Notes: generated by a model from the sequence alone, not told the origin. A stretch of DNA of 64,000 nucleotides from Lepidostoma basale (GCA_022606425.2 JAHDVF020001501.1:1178001-1242000); one strand, 5' to 3'; counted from the stretch's first letter, positions 35,755 to 46,790 are shown. Program-made: numbers and translations.

Positions 35755-35905
35755 TTTAAGGAATAATTGTATCTCAATAGAGACGAAGATGCAAATTGGA
35801 AACAGAATATGGTGGTTGAGGCGTTTACAGGACTTATGACCTGTCATTGGTTGGGTTAATTCAATCTAGTATTCGTCTACAAGTATTTGTATACATTCAA
35901 AATTT
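35755..35905 (+). repeat. Repeat R1, copy 2
   Basis: ataattgtatctcaatagag, aacagaatatggtggttgag, caggacttatgacctgtcat; then gtatttgtatacattcaaaa, also found beside copy 3. Confidence 0.65.
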
Positions 35906-36049
35906 ATTTATTTTTCTCACATTGTGTAGTGCAATATTTATCAATTACCAAATTTGTGTTTATAAACTTTAAATGTTTTTTTTTAGTTACGTCATAGAAG
36001 TATTACTTCTTAGTTGCGTACATAGGCACACACACATTTTTTGTCGTTA

Positions 36050-36560
36050 AAATTGTGAAGCAGAAGCTGGGTGCGTGTAGTTGTTGCTCCTGGTATGATA
36101 TTCCATCTCGCCAAGGAGCGTTCTCACGCGGACCGCGAGCGGACGGACGCCCCGGCAGCGGGGGCCATCAGCCGGTCCGGCCAATGATTCCTTAATTGAT
36201 TGCTCGGATCGCGTTATTTCTTAGGAATTGGAATCGCTCCTCCACAAAGGGCCACGGAGGAAGCTGCGCGCGGCCCGTTCCCCGAACAAAGTCATGTCAT
36301 TCGGAGCATCACGATTGAAATTAGAATGTGAAGTAGTTGTGTTGCGCCATATCGTGATGCAGCGAATCAATGTTCTGTAATGCTGCTGGGCGTCTCGGTC
36401 ATTGCCGCTTATCCAAACTGACATTGATCTTGTGCGGCCGTCGGCTGGTAGCCGCGGCGAGGCGAGAGTGATAAAGTTGCATTCGCCGGGGTCTGCTTGC
36501 CAATTATTTCATATGCGAGCTCGCCGTTTACTGGATATTACGTAACGTGATTCCACAAAT
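36050..36560. other. GC-richer single-copy block
   Basis: ggaccgcgagcggacggacg, ggggccatcagccggtccgg, gtagccgcggcgaggcgaga. No repeat partner and no convincing frame. Confidence 0.35.
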
Positions 36561-36635
36561 AGTTATTGCTCTTTTATTGCTGAATGTTTGCTGAAAATTG
36601 GCGTTTTAATTGCACTATTCCTAAAGTACATTCCT

Positions 36636-37165
36636 AACTAACTAACTAACTAACCATCACGCCGTCTCCCCGAAGGGGTAGGCAGAAAGAATGGACTGCC
36701 ACACTCTTTCTTTCCTGACATATTTCTCTCGCTTCCTAAACATTCATACATCGTGTCATGCACGCGCGTCGATTTCTCTGACTCCTCACATGGCCGACAT
36801 TCAATATTTGATTTATTTGATCGTGCCACGTTTTCCTCGGTCTTCCTCTATTTCTGGTTCCATTTACATCATTAATATATAATTTTTTTACCATTCTTTC
36901 TTCATTCATTCTTTCCATATGTCAAACCATCTTAATGATCCTTTCATTATTTTGTTCATGACACCATCATTCGCACCGCATTCACTTCTTATATTTTCAT
37001 TCGACACTCTATCATACACAGAGTATCCACACATTTGTCTAAGAGATCTCATTTCTACTGCATTTATTCTACTTTCATCCTTCTTTTGCCAGTTCCATGC
37101 TTCGCTTCCATACATAAGGGTCGGTAGAAGAACATCATTGTTCACTGCCATTCTAGCATTTTGGA
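36636..37165 (-). pseudogene. LINE-A 3' fragment, good copy
   Basis: On minus: MAVNNDVLLPTLMYGSEAWN, WQKKDESRINAVEMRSLRQM CGYSVYDRVSNENIRSECGA, KIMKGSLRWF, then after a one-base loss MERMNEERMVKKLYINDVNG TRNRGRPRKTWHDQINQILN and RACMTRCMNV. The tail at 36636 on plus is ctaactaactaactaaccat. A single frameshift in RWFG(H)M and a break near the end are the only obvious defects. Confidence 0.82.
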
Positions 37166-37239
37166 TAGGTTTTTGTTTGCGATGACAACTTTAAGTGCAC
37201 CATTCCATTGAAGTAATAAGTAATTTTTCTAATATAAAT

Positions 37240-37960
37240 ATTTCGCAATCTCGATGTATGGTTCTCACGGTTATGTCGGAGTTGGTACTCTATTTTGGAC
37301 TTATTGGCTGCAGGCTACCCGTTTGTTCACTTCGTTAGCGGAATGGATCATTGTTTTTTAATTTGGCGGTAAGTTATATTTTAGTGGCGCGATGATTCGG
37401 GCGGCGTAATTATCTCACCAATCTTAATTTAATAACACACAATACCGGCGTTGTACTTCCCGGGCAGGCGCACTTCTATTTAATGGTGGCCATGGTACGG
37501 ATGGAGCGGGAATCTCCGCGCGACCGCCGTGTTCCAGAGTGTCAATGAACCATTTTTAACTGTATATCTGGGTAACGACTGTGATATCGAGTCTCTGAAA
37601 ATCGTGAGATGAGTGGATCTATTTCAAACTTATTCGCATTTTCCAAAAGTTGCAGACCCCCCTGAACCGTTAAGACAAAGTCCGGCGGCACGGAAACCTA
37701 TTCTGTCTTTGTGTCTTCTAGAGATGGGATCTCGCCCGTACCAGCGTCGCCCAGTTGCCTGAATCCGAATGCAGAGAGTGCGGCCTGCGTGCTGTCTGCC
37801 GCGCTGATCTTCTTACTATGGTCGCTAATGATCAGCGGACTCGAATAATTGCCCTTTCACGTCGATGTTACGCTAACATGATGATTGGCCTTTATTATTC
37901 TACCAGTACCCACTTCGTTCGTATCTTTAACAATATACAACCGTTACTGATATTTCTATA
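37240..37960. other. GC-richer single-copy block
   Basis: Mixed composition, for example gcgggaatctccgcgcgacc and gagtgcggcctgcgtgctgt. No gene recognised. Confidence 0.3.
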
Positions 37961-38144
37961 ATTTTAAGCTTGTATTATTTTTTCCTCTTTAAAATTTTAG
38001 ATAATCTTAATTTAAATTGTTAACTGTATACGTATAAGAGTGTTGTATTGTTTATTTCATTTACACACGTAATAGTAATTGAAAATTAAGTACATATTTT
38101 TTTTATTTTTTTCTTAAACAATGAAGTAAAATTACATATTAAAA

Positions 38145-38345
38145 AATTATACGAATGAAAACGACTGTTTTCTGGTTTTTTCTGGTAAGTTTTATTTTAA
38201 GTTATGTTAATGACATGTTTCGCCTATCTAAGGCATTATCAAATAGGCGAAACATATCATTCACATAAATTATAATATAACTTCTAGAGAACGTTTTCAT
38301 TCATATTAATTATAATATTTAATATGGAGTTTTTAAATCTCTAGC
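38145..38345. repeat. LP palindrome copy with very short loop
   Basis: gacatgtttcgcctatctaa ... taggcgaaacatatcattca; right arm ends gaacgttttcattcatatt and the flank taatatggagttttt. The inner half of the right unit is deleted. Confidence 0.6.
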
Positions 38346-39055
38346 TGAACACTTATAAGAGAGTATTGTATTATTTATTTCCTGATATATGTAATAGTAA
38401 TTAAATATTAAGTGCATAAGTTTAATTTGAAGAAAACTTTTCAACTACTACCAATCATGTTATATTGTATTTTCTATAGGTTTGGAAGTACTTTAATAAT
38501 TTAAACCTCAAATATGTATCGAGTAAAATACAAAAAACTTATTCATTAATAATGATTACACTCCTCTCCATATAACATATGGTTACAGCCGACATGATGA
38601 AGTATAGCGAGCGAAGGAGGAGGATTCCCTCAAAGAATTCACGTTGAGATCTTCCTTCTATCGGTGAGCTCATAATAATAATAAAAAACATTAAAAAGAC
38701 CACTACACGCAGACCCTTGCGTTTTGGCGAGAATCTTTTGACCTTGGTTTAATGACTTTTTGTTGCTTTTTTTTCCTCCTTCTAATAAAATTTTTCTGAG
38801 AAAAAAACTCCGAACGGATTTATAGGCTTCGCCGTTGTGCGGGATTCTTTAGCACCGCGTCCCTCCCTGCCCTCCCTGCCCTCTCACACTCCCAGCCCAT
38901 TTCCACGCTATGATTTGCTCCATCAGAACACGCCATAATATCCTTCGTAAACCAAATTACTTTTATTAATTCATCCGCCATGGATGTTCCTGAAATATGA
39001 TGGCATTTTAATTTAAAAATACTTCTAATTCATGAAACGTGTAATCTTTTTGCAA

Positions 39056-39335
39056 CTTCTTATATCCTCTTCTTCTTATCTTCTTCTTCAGCCTGTAAAC
39101 ATCAACTCCTGAACATATACGTCTTTCGTTTGCTGTCACAACGTTCTTTCCTGAGCTATCTCTATTCAGTTTCTTCCAGAATAAACTGACATTTTTGAAA
39201 CGTATGAGCTTCACTGCTAGTTCATCCTCTTCTTCTTCTCTTCTTCTTCAGCCTTTAGACGTCAATTCCTGAACATGGATCTCCTTCGTTTGTTTTCCCG
39301 TCGTTCTTTCCTGAGCTATATCTATCTAGTTTTTT
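39056..39335 (-). repeat. Tandem pair of a LINE-like 3' unit, about 170 bp each
   Basis: Units tcctcttcttcttatcttct tcttcagcctgtaaacatca / cgttctttcctgagctatct (39065-39170) and tcctcttcttcttctcttct tcttcagcctttagacgtca / cgttctttcctgagctatat (39227-39322). Divergence is a few percent to ten percent. Confidence 0.7.
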
Positions 39336-39339
39336 TTTT

Positions 39340-40500
39340 TTTTTTACGTATACAACAGGTCGCTTGAACCTGTAACGCTGTATACAATTTGTTGCAGGAC
39401 AAACCCTTATAATAGTACTCGTATATTAAATTAGATTTTCTTTTATACAAATAAAAATTATAATGTGATGTTACGTAACATTTCAATATATTAACATTTG
39501 TCTTTAGAATAGTTTATGGCTCTACAAACCGTAATTGAACAATGTGAGTGGAGCGCGAAATCAAGGAAGGCTAAAAATAACATGGTACGATAACACAATT
39601 CCTTCATTTATATTTTATGTAACCTACACATCAAACTATTTATTTTTTGGGTATAAACGATTTACACCAAATACATTTTTAGTTTATGAATTAATTGGCT
39701 ATTGCATGAATTCTATATGTAAATATAAATATCTGGCGAAAAATAACCACCTTGAAAACCAAGAAAAACTCTGTGAAAACCCGAACTTCCATACATTCGA
39801 TTTGTATTTTTAAAAATTACGAAAAAAGGTTTTTTTATTAATGAAAAATATTTCGTAATTCTTACAAATAAGTACTGACGTAGCGAAATTAAGATTTATG
39901 TGTCTTGGAATATGAAGAATATTATTACGAAATACTCCATAATAGTCGATATATATCGTAATAATGATTATGGGAGCTTTATTTATGGGCCGCGGGTTCA
40001 AAGCTCGGCCGGTCGCGGTGTATCGTAATACCCGTAGGTAGGTGCCTCGGATCGCGGCCGATCTTGTCCGCGGCCACGTCCAGTCCCGGCTGCCCTCTTC
40101 TTTTGTTCTTCCCCAAGGTCGGGCCCATTGCCAGGCGGTTCGCGTGCGGCCGTTAATGCACATCCACTGTCACCGATCGGAAGCTTTGATACATCCCAGG
40201 CCGCGGATATGGGCACCAACACGCCCCTACGGTGGGCACCAACATGACGTGTCATCTATGATTCATACGATCAAACATTTCTGGCGTCAGTATTCGATTT
40301 TTTTTCCATTCGCGATAGATGGTGGCTTTTGTTTTTTCTATGCTCTCCGAAGACTACGAACCAGCAATTTATAATGCTGTTATTGTCAAGAAAATAAAGG
40401 TTTATATGAGTGACATTGGATTCATAATTGACATTATTTCATGTTGATCATATTTTAGTACCTACTCGTATTTACTTGTCTACTCGCTATATTTTATTAT
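39340..40500. other. Unrecognised, with a GC-rich block at 39985-40250
   Basis: atcgcggccgatcttgtccg, aggcggttcgcgtgcggccg. Opposed chance frames of ~80-117 residues; none is recognisable. The surrounding sequence is AT-rich. Confidence 0.35.
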
Positions 40501-40509
40501 TACTGAGAA

Positions 40510-40960
40510 TACTCCTCATCAAGACCTATGTATGGAGTTTCTTGATGTACGTCTGCGAGACATGCCTATTCGAAAGAGATAAATGGAGACTTGAGGCTTT
40601 TGAGATATGGTCCTAAAGAAGACTATTAGGAATTTCCTGGAGAGACCACATCACAAATGAGGAGGTTCTCCAAAGAATCGAAGGAGGAAGGCACCTGCTC
40701 AGGACCTTGTCCGAAAGGCGTGCAAGATGGATCGGCCATGTAATACGACAAGAAGGCCTCTTGCATGCCATAATAGAGGGTATGACCGAGGGGACAAACT
40801 CTAGGGGACGCCCACGCCGAGAGTACCTGGAGGACCTGTTGGTGGACGTGCGCTGCTCATCATATGTAGATTTTAAAAGAGCCACACAAGACAGGGAAGA
40901 GTGGAAGAGAAGAATAGAGGAAATTGCTGCAAACCAATCCCAGGATTGAAACCAGAGAAG
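40510..40960 (+). pseudogene. LINE-H reverse transcriptase C-terminal fragment
   Basis: LGISWRDHITNEEVLQRIEG GRHLLRTLSERRARWIGHVI RQEGLLHAIIEGMTEGTNSR GRPRREYLEDLLVDVRCSSY VDFKRATQDREEWKRRIEEI AANQSQD. Open for about 110 residues after a stop near 40617. A widely seen insect LINE C-terminus. Confidence 0.8.
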
Positions 40961-41511
40961 AAGACTCGCTATATTCACGCACTTCGATTTCTCCGACTAC
41001 TCACGTGGCGGAAAATGTATGAAATTCAAATTTTATATGCAAATGTTAGAAGATTTTTCGGTTTGTAGCAAATTTGCTACACGATGAACTGAAGGGTTAA
41101 AAACAATATCCCGCTATATCCCTCGCCTGAAGCGGGTAGGCAGAAGAAGCAACGCCCCCGGGAAGCTGTCCCGTGATAAGTTTTACCATCTGTAGGATAT
41201 TGAGAATCATAGGTAGGAGCAGAATTGGAACCGGACGACCCCTTCCTGCAATTATCGCTCGTGTTGTCTCATTAATTCATTAGCGATACCGATCTTGGGA
41301 AAGGACGCGAAGATCCCGGAGGACGTTAGCTCGAACTGACTCTGATTTTAATGGACTTCCCGAATTTCTTTACGCCATTCAAACGGTTAAGTTCTCCTGC
41401 TTGGCCGCGAAGAATACACCAGAGACCGGAAACTATTCATTGCTCCAAAGCTGCAAGGCGCTTTTTTGGCAGAAAATATCATAGAATTAAATATTTACAG
41501 AAAACTTCATT

Positions 41512-41660
41512 CATCATCATCATCGTCAGCCGTCTGTCATCCACTGCTGAATGTAGGCCTCTCCCAAAGAACGCCACCGCCTCCTATCCATTGCCGCTCC
41601 CTTCCATCCAGGTCCAGCAATTCTCTTCAGATCGGCGGTCCAGCGGGCAGGGGGACGGAA
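41512..41660 (-). pseudogene. LINE-K type 3' end
   Basis: atcatcatcatcgtcagccg, ccactgctgaatgtaggcct, cagatcggcggtccagcggg. (GAT)n tail on minus. Confidence 0.65.
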
Positions 41661-41759
41661 AACTTCATTACGAAATATTTAAAAATATTTCTTCTATATT
41701 CACCTTCACTTTGTATTGTGGATTCATATTTGAATAAATATAATTAGGTACACTTAGTA

Positions 41760-42030
41760 TTCTTCTTCTTTTTGGAGTGCCATGTCAGGTCCTCCCGACG
41801 TCGGCTATCACCCTGGCGTAGGCCTCTCTGTCCTGTGCCAGACGGTTTATAGTAATGTCCTGGGCAGTTTACCCAGAGTGGTTTCCCCTTGCCTTCTCTG
41901 GAGGATTTTCTGTCGGGGTTACCTTCCCTTAGCTGGGAGTATCCAGTTTTATGACGCTCTCTTTACTCGCCATTCGCCCTCTCTCTATCTGCTATGACAG
42001 TGGTCACATTGCCCGGGGTTCGCGGGGCCT
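41760..42030 (-). pseudogene. LINE-type 3' UTR and C-terminal remnant
   Basis: cttcttctttttggagtgcc atgtcaggtcctcccgacgt, ggcgtaggcctctctgtcct and gttaccttcccttagctggg. Similar in style to the LINE-J end at 6220 (agtgtcatgttaggtccccc). Confidence 0.5.
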
Positions 42031-42224
42031 GAGAGACCACTTGAGGACCCTGAAGGGTTGTACTTGGTAGGAGTATTGCTGGTGTTGTTGCAACATGGCG
42101 CGTTACGATATTTCTAGGGCCATACTTTCCAACAAAGCATACTCCATCGTATCCGTACTAACCATCCGTTTTAACCTTTATTTTATCCAAACTTTTTTTC
42201 GTACATAATTTAGATAACAAGATT

Positions 42225-42420
42225 TTGTTATATTTATCCAAAATGACATGGTGAAGTGTGTATAATAAAAGAGACATAAATTCTTGCTATACTATAAAAT
42301 TCATACGTGTTTTGGTTATAACATTACCTTTATCATACGATAAGAGTTGTGTTATAACCGAAATGTGTCAGTGTTAAGTGAAATAAAGTGTTATAATACT
42401 AAGTTTAGCTATATTTCTTC
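42225..42420 (+). repeat. Hairpin repeat with CGAAATGTGTC motif
   Basis: Two facing ggttataac arms (42314-42322, and its complement near 42353-42360) and ccGAAATGTGTC. The flank ccaaaatgacatggtgaagt is repeated near 46450. A weak relative of the hammerhead-like class; core positions are not conserved. Confidence 0.35.
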
Positions 42421-42501
42421 TATATTCGCCATAAATTGTGTTGTAGATGTTTTTTATATACTTAGTATACAACACTAACTTTATTAAAAAAATGAAAATT
42501 A

Positions 42502-42547
42502 AATACCAAACATGTTTCGGACACACAAGCCCTTCATCAGTGATATT
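42502..42547 (-). ncRNA. Hammerhead ribozyme, intact minimal form
   Basis: Read on the minus strand: stem I 5' strand aatatca, core CTGATGA, stem II GGGC/GTCC closing loop ttgtgt (preceded by one A), GAA, self-complementary stem III ACATGT, cleavage-site T, then stem I 3' strand tggtatt. Stem I gives 7 contiguous pairs, one a G-U wobble. All required core positions (C3 U4 G5 A6 G8 A9, G12 A13 A14, A15.1-U16.1, H17) are present. The two-base-pair palindromic stem III is the format known for ribozymes in Penelope-like elements and retrozymes, which are thought to act best as dimers. It lies 900 bp upstream of the CCP1 exon, antisense to the gene, beside a LINE-A copy. A diverged relative with similar downstream sequence is at 18980-19010. 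Cleavage activity is inferred, not shown. Confidence 0.8.
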
Positions 42548-42559
42548 ATATAAATATTA

Positions 42560-42922
42560 TATAAAAATGCTGATATAAGAAAGGAATGCAGAGCGGAAGA
42601 AGGTGTTATGAACAAAATTATGAAAGGATCGCTGCGTTGGTTCGGACATATGGAGCGCATGGATGGAGAAAGAATGGTTAATAAAGTAGGTATACGTTAA
42701 TGATGTAAATGGAGTACGGGTTCGAGGCAGACCGAGGAAAACGTGGCATCACCAAATTAATCAAATTTTAAAGGTTGGTCATGTTAGAAGTCGGAAGAAT
42801 CGATGTGCATGTTTGACTCGCTGTATGACTGTGGAGGAAACTAGAGAGGCGTGCCAGGATAGAGTAGTGTGGCGGCCCATTCTCTCTGCCTACTCCTATT
42901 GGAAAACGGCGTGATGGTTTGT
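42560..42922 (+). pseudogene. LINE-A 3' fragment
   Basis: Encodes ECRAEEGVMNKIMKGSLRWF GHMERMDGERMVNK, then RGRPRKTWHHQINQILKVGH and a CLTRCMTVEETREACQDRVV segment, ending in ggaaaacggcgtgatggttt. The TTAG tail is replaced by a gttgtt repeat. Starts right beside the hammerhead at 42502-42547. Confidence 0.78.
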
Positions 42923-42939
42923 TGTTGTTTTTGTTGTTA

Positions 42940-43255
42940 TATAAAAAATTTCACAAAAAATGTGAAGATAGGCGCAGCATTGAAGGATATATACAACTTC
43001 CAAAAATTTGTCAGACGTGGTGGTCGTAAGAAGGGCGGAATGGGGATGTTGTTAAACGTAAAGCGATCGCTCAACCCTACCAATGACAGGTCATAAGTCC
43101 TGTAAGCGCCTCGGCCACCATATTCTGTTCCCAGAAAACAATTTACATCTTCGTTTCTATTGAGATACAATTAATCCTTATAAAAAAATAATTTAACCAC
43201 AATGGGTAGAATCCAGTATTTGTCTACAAGAATTTGTATACATTCAAAATATTGG
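42940..43255 (-). repeat. Repeat R1, copy 3, longest
   Basis: acaacttccaaaaatttgtc agacgtggtggtcgtaagaa, ccaatgacaggtcataagtc, ggccaccatattctgttccc, cgtttctattgagatacaat. Ends in the tttgtatacattcaaaatat segment. The two opposed ORFs here are chance readings of this repeat. Confidence 0.65.
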
Positions 43256-43504
43256 GGGGAAAAAATCATTAATATTTATTGAAATATTCAAAAATAAATC
43301 ATTACTATAGATAAATAAGATTTATCGTATTGCTAAAGGCGCACCGTCCGTTTATTAGCAGTGAGTTTTAAGAATGCCAGAAGTGGGAGACCGAACAAAT
43401 GACCGAGCGCGGCGAATCTAGAAATCAATTCTGATTTAGCATAGCGAACCGGGGAGCGCGGCCCCAAGCCTGGTGCAGTGGCTCTAATGACGACTGTTTC
43501 ACAG

Positions 43505-43592
43505 TTACAGATGCGGCCTCACCAACGAGGACCTGAACCGCCGCTGGAGCAAGCCCAGCCCCGTGCTGCACCCGGACATCTTTCACACCAAG
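43505..43592 (+). CDS. Internal exon of cytosolic carboxypeptidase, Nna1/CCP1 (AGTPBP1)-like
   Basis: The 88-bp exon reads (N)[18 protein letters not shown] then [11 protein letters not shown]. This is the core of the M14 cytosolic carboxypeptidases that trim glutamates from tubulin tails and other proteins; vertebrate CCP1 has a closely similar NxRCSL..EDLNR...LHP.I.H.K block. The Asn-Arg pair in DLNRRW corresponds to the substrate-carboxylate-binding Asn/Arg of M14 enzymes. The acceptor is tttcacag at 43504. Using it gives Tyr-Arg before Cys and implies that the previous exon ends two bases into an Asn codon (phase 2). The donor AAG|gtaaag at 43592 leaves phase 0. A possible branch point, ctaatga, lies at 43484-43490. 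GC content and codon use differ sharply from the AT-rich flanks. The HxxE zinc pair should be in upstream exons, which I did not find here. Assignment to CCP1 rather than CCP2-4 is by the EDLNR-W and HTKGLL context. Confidence 0.88.
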
Positions 43593-43616
43593 GTAAAGTT
43601 TCAAATATTCTATTTA

Positions 43617-43675
43617 TCTTTATTCCATTTTATTTCATTTCATTTCATTTATTTCATTTCATTTATTTATTTTAA
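43617..43675. repeat. (ATTTC)n microsatellite beside the CCP1 donor
   Basis: tatttcatttcatttcattt atttcatttcatttattt, starting 25 bp after the exon. Confidence 0.85.
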
Positions 43676-43825
43676 ACATTTCTAAAACATTACAGAATTT
43701 TTTTTCCCAATACACTAAAGATACAAGTTAGAGATACACAATAATAAGTAATACATAATTGATTAATAAAAAGAGCGAGAAACATAAGATGCATGACAAA
43801 TTAATAAAATAAATATACCAAACAA

Positions 43826-44170
43826 TTATAATAAAGATAGTACTTCCCTCAGATGAGCCAAACTATCACAAAATATGTCAAACTCCGAGGTGATACGATT
43901 AAGCAAAGATATTGCTCTACCTACTGGCATAACCATTGGCAGGTTGGTTCTGCATCGTGGGAGATAAAACAATCTATGGCCTCTTTGTCGAAGATAATTA
44001 TCAGGGACGAACGGACCTACATCACTCAGGATTTCTGAGTTGTGTATACAACCGCCTATCAGTCGAAAGAAATGAACACCCAAGTGAATGTCTCGTCTCC
44101 TCTCGAGTGACTGGTAGCCTAGCATCCCTAGCAAGAAATCAGTTGGAAACAGCCACGGGTAATATCCACA
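43826..44170 (-). pseudogene. LINE-D fragment (relative of LINE-C)
   Basis: 102-residue frame: MLGMLGYQSLERRRDIHLGV HFFRLIGGCIHNSEILSDVG PFVPDNYLRQRGHRLFYLPR CRTNLPMVMPVGRAISLLNR ITSEFDIF. Same C-terminal domain as LINE-C but a distinct lineage. It lies 230 bp into the CCP1 intron, antisense. Confidence 0.78.
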
Positions 44171-44494
44171 CAGACATATCGCACATCCTCTGAAAAACTG
44201 TCACAACACAAAACAAACAGTTCTGAGAAAAACACATTTTAATATTTTTTTACCTTACATGAACTAATATGTTGTAATGATAATGAATAATAAGCGTATA
44301 TTGTTATTATTGTATGTGAAATTCATCAATCTATTCGTGGACTATAAAATATATTAGATGACAGCAATATTTTTTATTATTTTCATTGAAAACAAACATT
44401 CTGCTACGACAGTTTTTCAGAGGATGTGCGATATTTCCAGATAGTTTGCAATTACGTTATGAGAATTTAAAAAAAAAAGTAAGTTTAAGAATTA

Positions 44495-44830
44495 GAAATA
44501 ATCACAACATTGATATTGAATACCTGACGCAAATCACACTATCACGAAATATGTCGACCTCCGAGGCGACCCGATTAAGCAATAAGATTGCCCTACCCAC
44601 AGGCATAACCATTGGCAGGTTGGTTCTGCAGCGCGGCAAATAAAACAACCTGTGCTGTCTTTGACGAAGGTCTGTCAGGGACAAATAGACCTACATCACT
44701 CGGGACATCCGAGTTTTGTATACGGCCGCCAATCAGCTGAAAGAAGTGAACTCCCAAGTGAATATTCCTCCTTTTCTCTAATGATTGGTAGCTTAGCATA
44801 CCTAGCAAGAATTCAGTCGGATCTTATCAC
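44495..44830 (-). pseudogene. LINE-D fragment, second copy
   Basis: MLGMLSYQSLEKRRNIHLGV HFFQLIGGRIQNSDVPSDVG LFVPDRPS, frameshift, RQRQHRLFYLPRCRTNLPMV MPVGRAILLLNRVASEVDIF. A one-base shift breaks the frame near 44670. Confidence 0.78.
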
Positions 44831-44867
44831 ATTAAAACAGTTTATTGTATCTTCAACAATGTTGTAA

Positions 44868-45355
44868 AACTTTAACTAACTAGCTAACCATCACGCCGTC
44901 TCCCCGAAAGGGTGGGCAGAAAGAATGGACTGTCACATTTCAACCAGTGCGGCACTCCATCCTTCTCTTTTCGTCCAGCGAGAGACGCAGAGTGATGGAT
45001 TGCGAACCTCATCGCCACCAATAGGCGTCTCCCGCGCACACTTCGATAGTCCAACATCCACAAAATAAGTCTAAAACAAATAATATAAGATATGAAATAA
45101 CATGACAAAATAAAAATAATTTAACACAAAATGTGGTTTTTGGATGGTGCGCATATTGTCTATTTAATTCATGTTCCACTTAAAACAAACCAACACCAGC
45201 AAGAACTTAAAAATAATATTGAAGAAGTTATTCAAATTGTCATTGGAACAAATGAAAAATTTATTTTTACACCTGTCAAAATTCTTTATATAAACGAAAA
45301 AACTTGTATAATTTTAACATCAAAACATAAATTTGAACATCAAAACAAAATTTCA
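44868..45355 (-). repeat. NA-B copy
   Basis: The left end ctaactagctaaccatcacg is the complement of the TTAG tail; then the gggcagaaagaatggac junction, cgcgcacacttcgatag, and up to the attgtcattggaacaaatga segment near 45240. The 75-residue frame at 45131-45358 is a shadow of this repeat. Confidence 0.75.
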
Positions 45356-45565
45356 TAATTATATAAAACTCCATATTAAATAATTATTACGAGTTATAGT
45401 TATTTTATAATAATTTATGGAAATGCCATTTTCGTCTTTCTAAGGCAGTATCATTTGCATATTAGATAATGCCTTAGAAAGACGAAACATATCATTCCCA
45501 TTAATTATAATAAAACTTCTAGAAAACAGACGTTTTCATTTGTATTAATCTATTTTGAAAAAAAT
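45355..45565. repeat. LP palindrome copy
   Basis: Arms carry ggaaatgccattttcgtctt / agacgaaacatatcattccc and aaaacagacgttttcatttg. The family flank aactccatattaaata is on the left, so the element is in opposite overall orientation to 56215. Confidence 0.6.
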
Positions 45566-45737
45566 TATTAAAAAAAAAAGACATTACAAACGTGTCTATA
45601 GTTTAAGGATCCTGGTATTTAGCCTGTTCTCAAATAGAAATATCTATCTACAACAGGTAAAATACAAGAAATGCATGAGAGGTTTATTTGTTTAAGGTAA
45701 CAAACAGCGATTGTTATACATTATGACATAATGACGA

Positions 45738-45985
45738 CCTACTTAGCCGAGGGGTAAGTGCATTCACTGCCACCTCGAAGGTTCCGGGTTCGATTCCCGG
45801 CGTGGGCAGTGAGATTGTCACACTGTCTTTGGTCTGGTGTAGAATTCACGTGACAATTAAATGTCGATAGATACGCTACCTATCACATGTCACGAGAATC
45901 ACTATGATAACTATAATACCATATACATCGATTTGGCTCATGCTGTCGTGATGTAGAAAGCGATTCAAAATAATAATAATAATAG
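45738..45985 (+). mobile_element. SINE-1, best full copy
   Basis: tRNA-derived head: A-box-like tagccgaggggtaagtgcat and B box ggttcgattcc at 45787-45797. Body tgtcacactgtctttggtct, acgtgacaattaaatgtcga, then catgctgtcgtgatgtagaa and an (aat)n tail. RNA polymerase III transcription is inferred from the A/B boxes. Confidence 0.85.
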
Positions 45986-45989
45986 TATA

Positions 45990-46790
45990 TAAAAAAAAAA
46001 TTAATCAATAAAGTGAGGCTATTTACATGCTACCACAAATATTAATTGTAAGAAGAATTAATTGTACAGACTAATGAATAGAATAAAGATGTTATTTACA
46101 CGATTGCAGAAGACATAAAATATGATAACACAAAATTGAATACATGTTAAAAAGGTTAATTTCCATAATGAGACTGTTATTTCTAATATCTTATAAATCT
46201 TATAACTTGCATCCACTTACATAAAACGGAGTTGTTAATAAATATTTTATTTTACACTTTTCAAGAGATGAAAAGTGTTACTTCCGTCTATCTTGAATAC
46301 GGATATGCACGACATAATGTTAGCACAATGTCATCAGAAAGGCAAGAGTGTAGTATATGTTTAAAAAAGTGCAGCCATTTTAATACAAATGTTACCGGCA
46401 TTGAATCAAACTAGTCATTACATAGTTTACATGCCAACATTTTTAGATTTTTTACCCAAAATGACACATTGAAGTGTGTAAAATAAAAGACACGTTACTA
46501 TTCTATAGAATACAAAAAACTAAGAAGGCAAATATTGTAAAAACTTATACCGATCGTATGGGTTTCCACTTTGCCAGTAACACAAATATAAAAATAATTA
46601 TTGAAAATACAACATGCGAGTCGAAATAGCGACATCGATAACAATCATATAATAATATAGCTTACGGAAGGCAAAAATAAGCATATCCAAATATTTTAGA
46701 GGCAGAAGAGAACAAATTTAGTAGACTTTTTTTTCGATTATTTTATATGAATTACTTATTTTACTATTATTAACGTAAAAACTTATGTAA
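45990..46790. other. No gene recognised
   Basis: AT-rich; 46450-46480 echoes the repeat at 42225. Confidence 0.4.

Noticed and set aside
40707..40978. Host gene encoding the GRPRREYLEDL protein
   Set aside because: Second near-identical copy at 35500 and the GHVIRQ/GRPRR motifs identify it as a LINE C-terminus.
1..43504. Search for the preceding CCP1 exon (HPGE...NPDGV motif)
   Set aside because: By eye I found no candidate ending in a phase-2 Asn codon; it may be outside the window or missed.
43478..43675. 65-residue plus frame over the CCP1 exon
   Set aside because: Wrong frame; the correct frame gives [15 protein letters not shown] and is bounded by splice sites.
45780..45815. Possible tRNA gene at the SINE-1 head
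   Set aside because: A and B boxes are present but no cloverleaf with an acceptor stem; several copies with a common non-tRNA body show it is a SINE.
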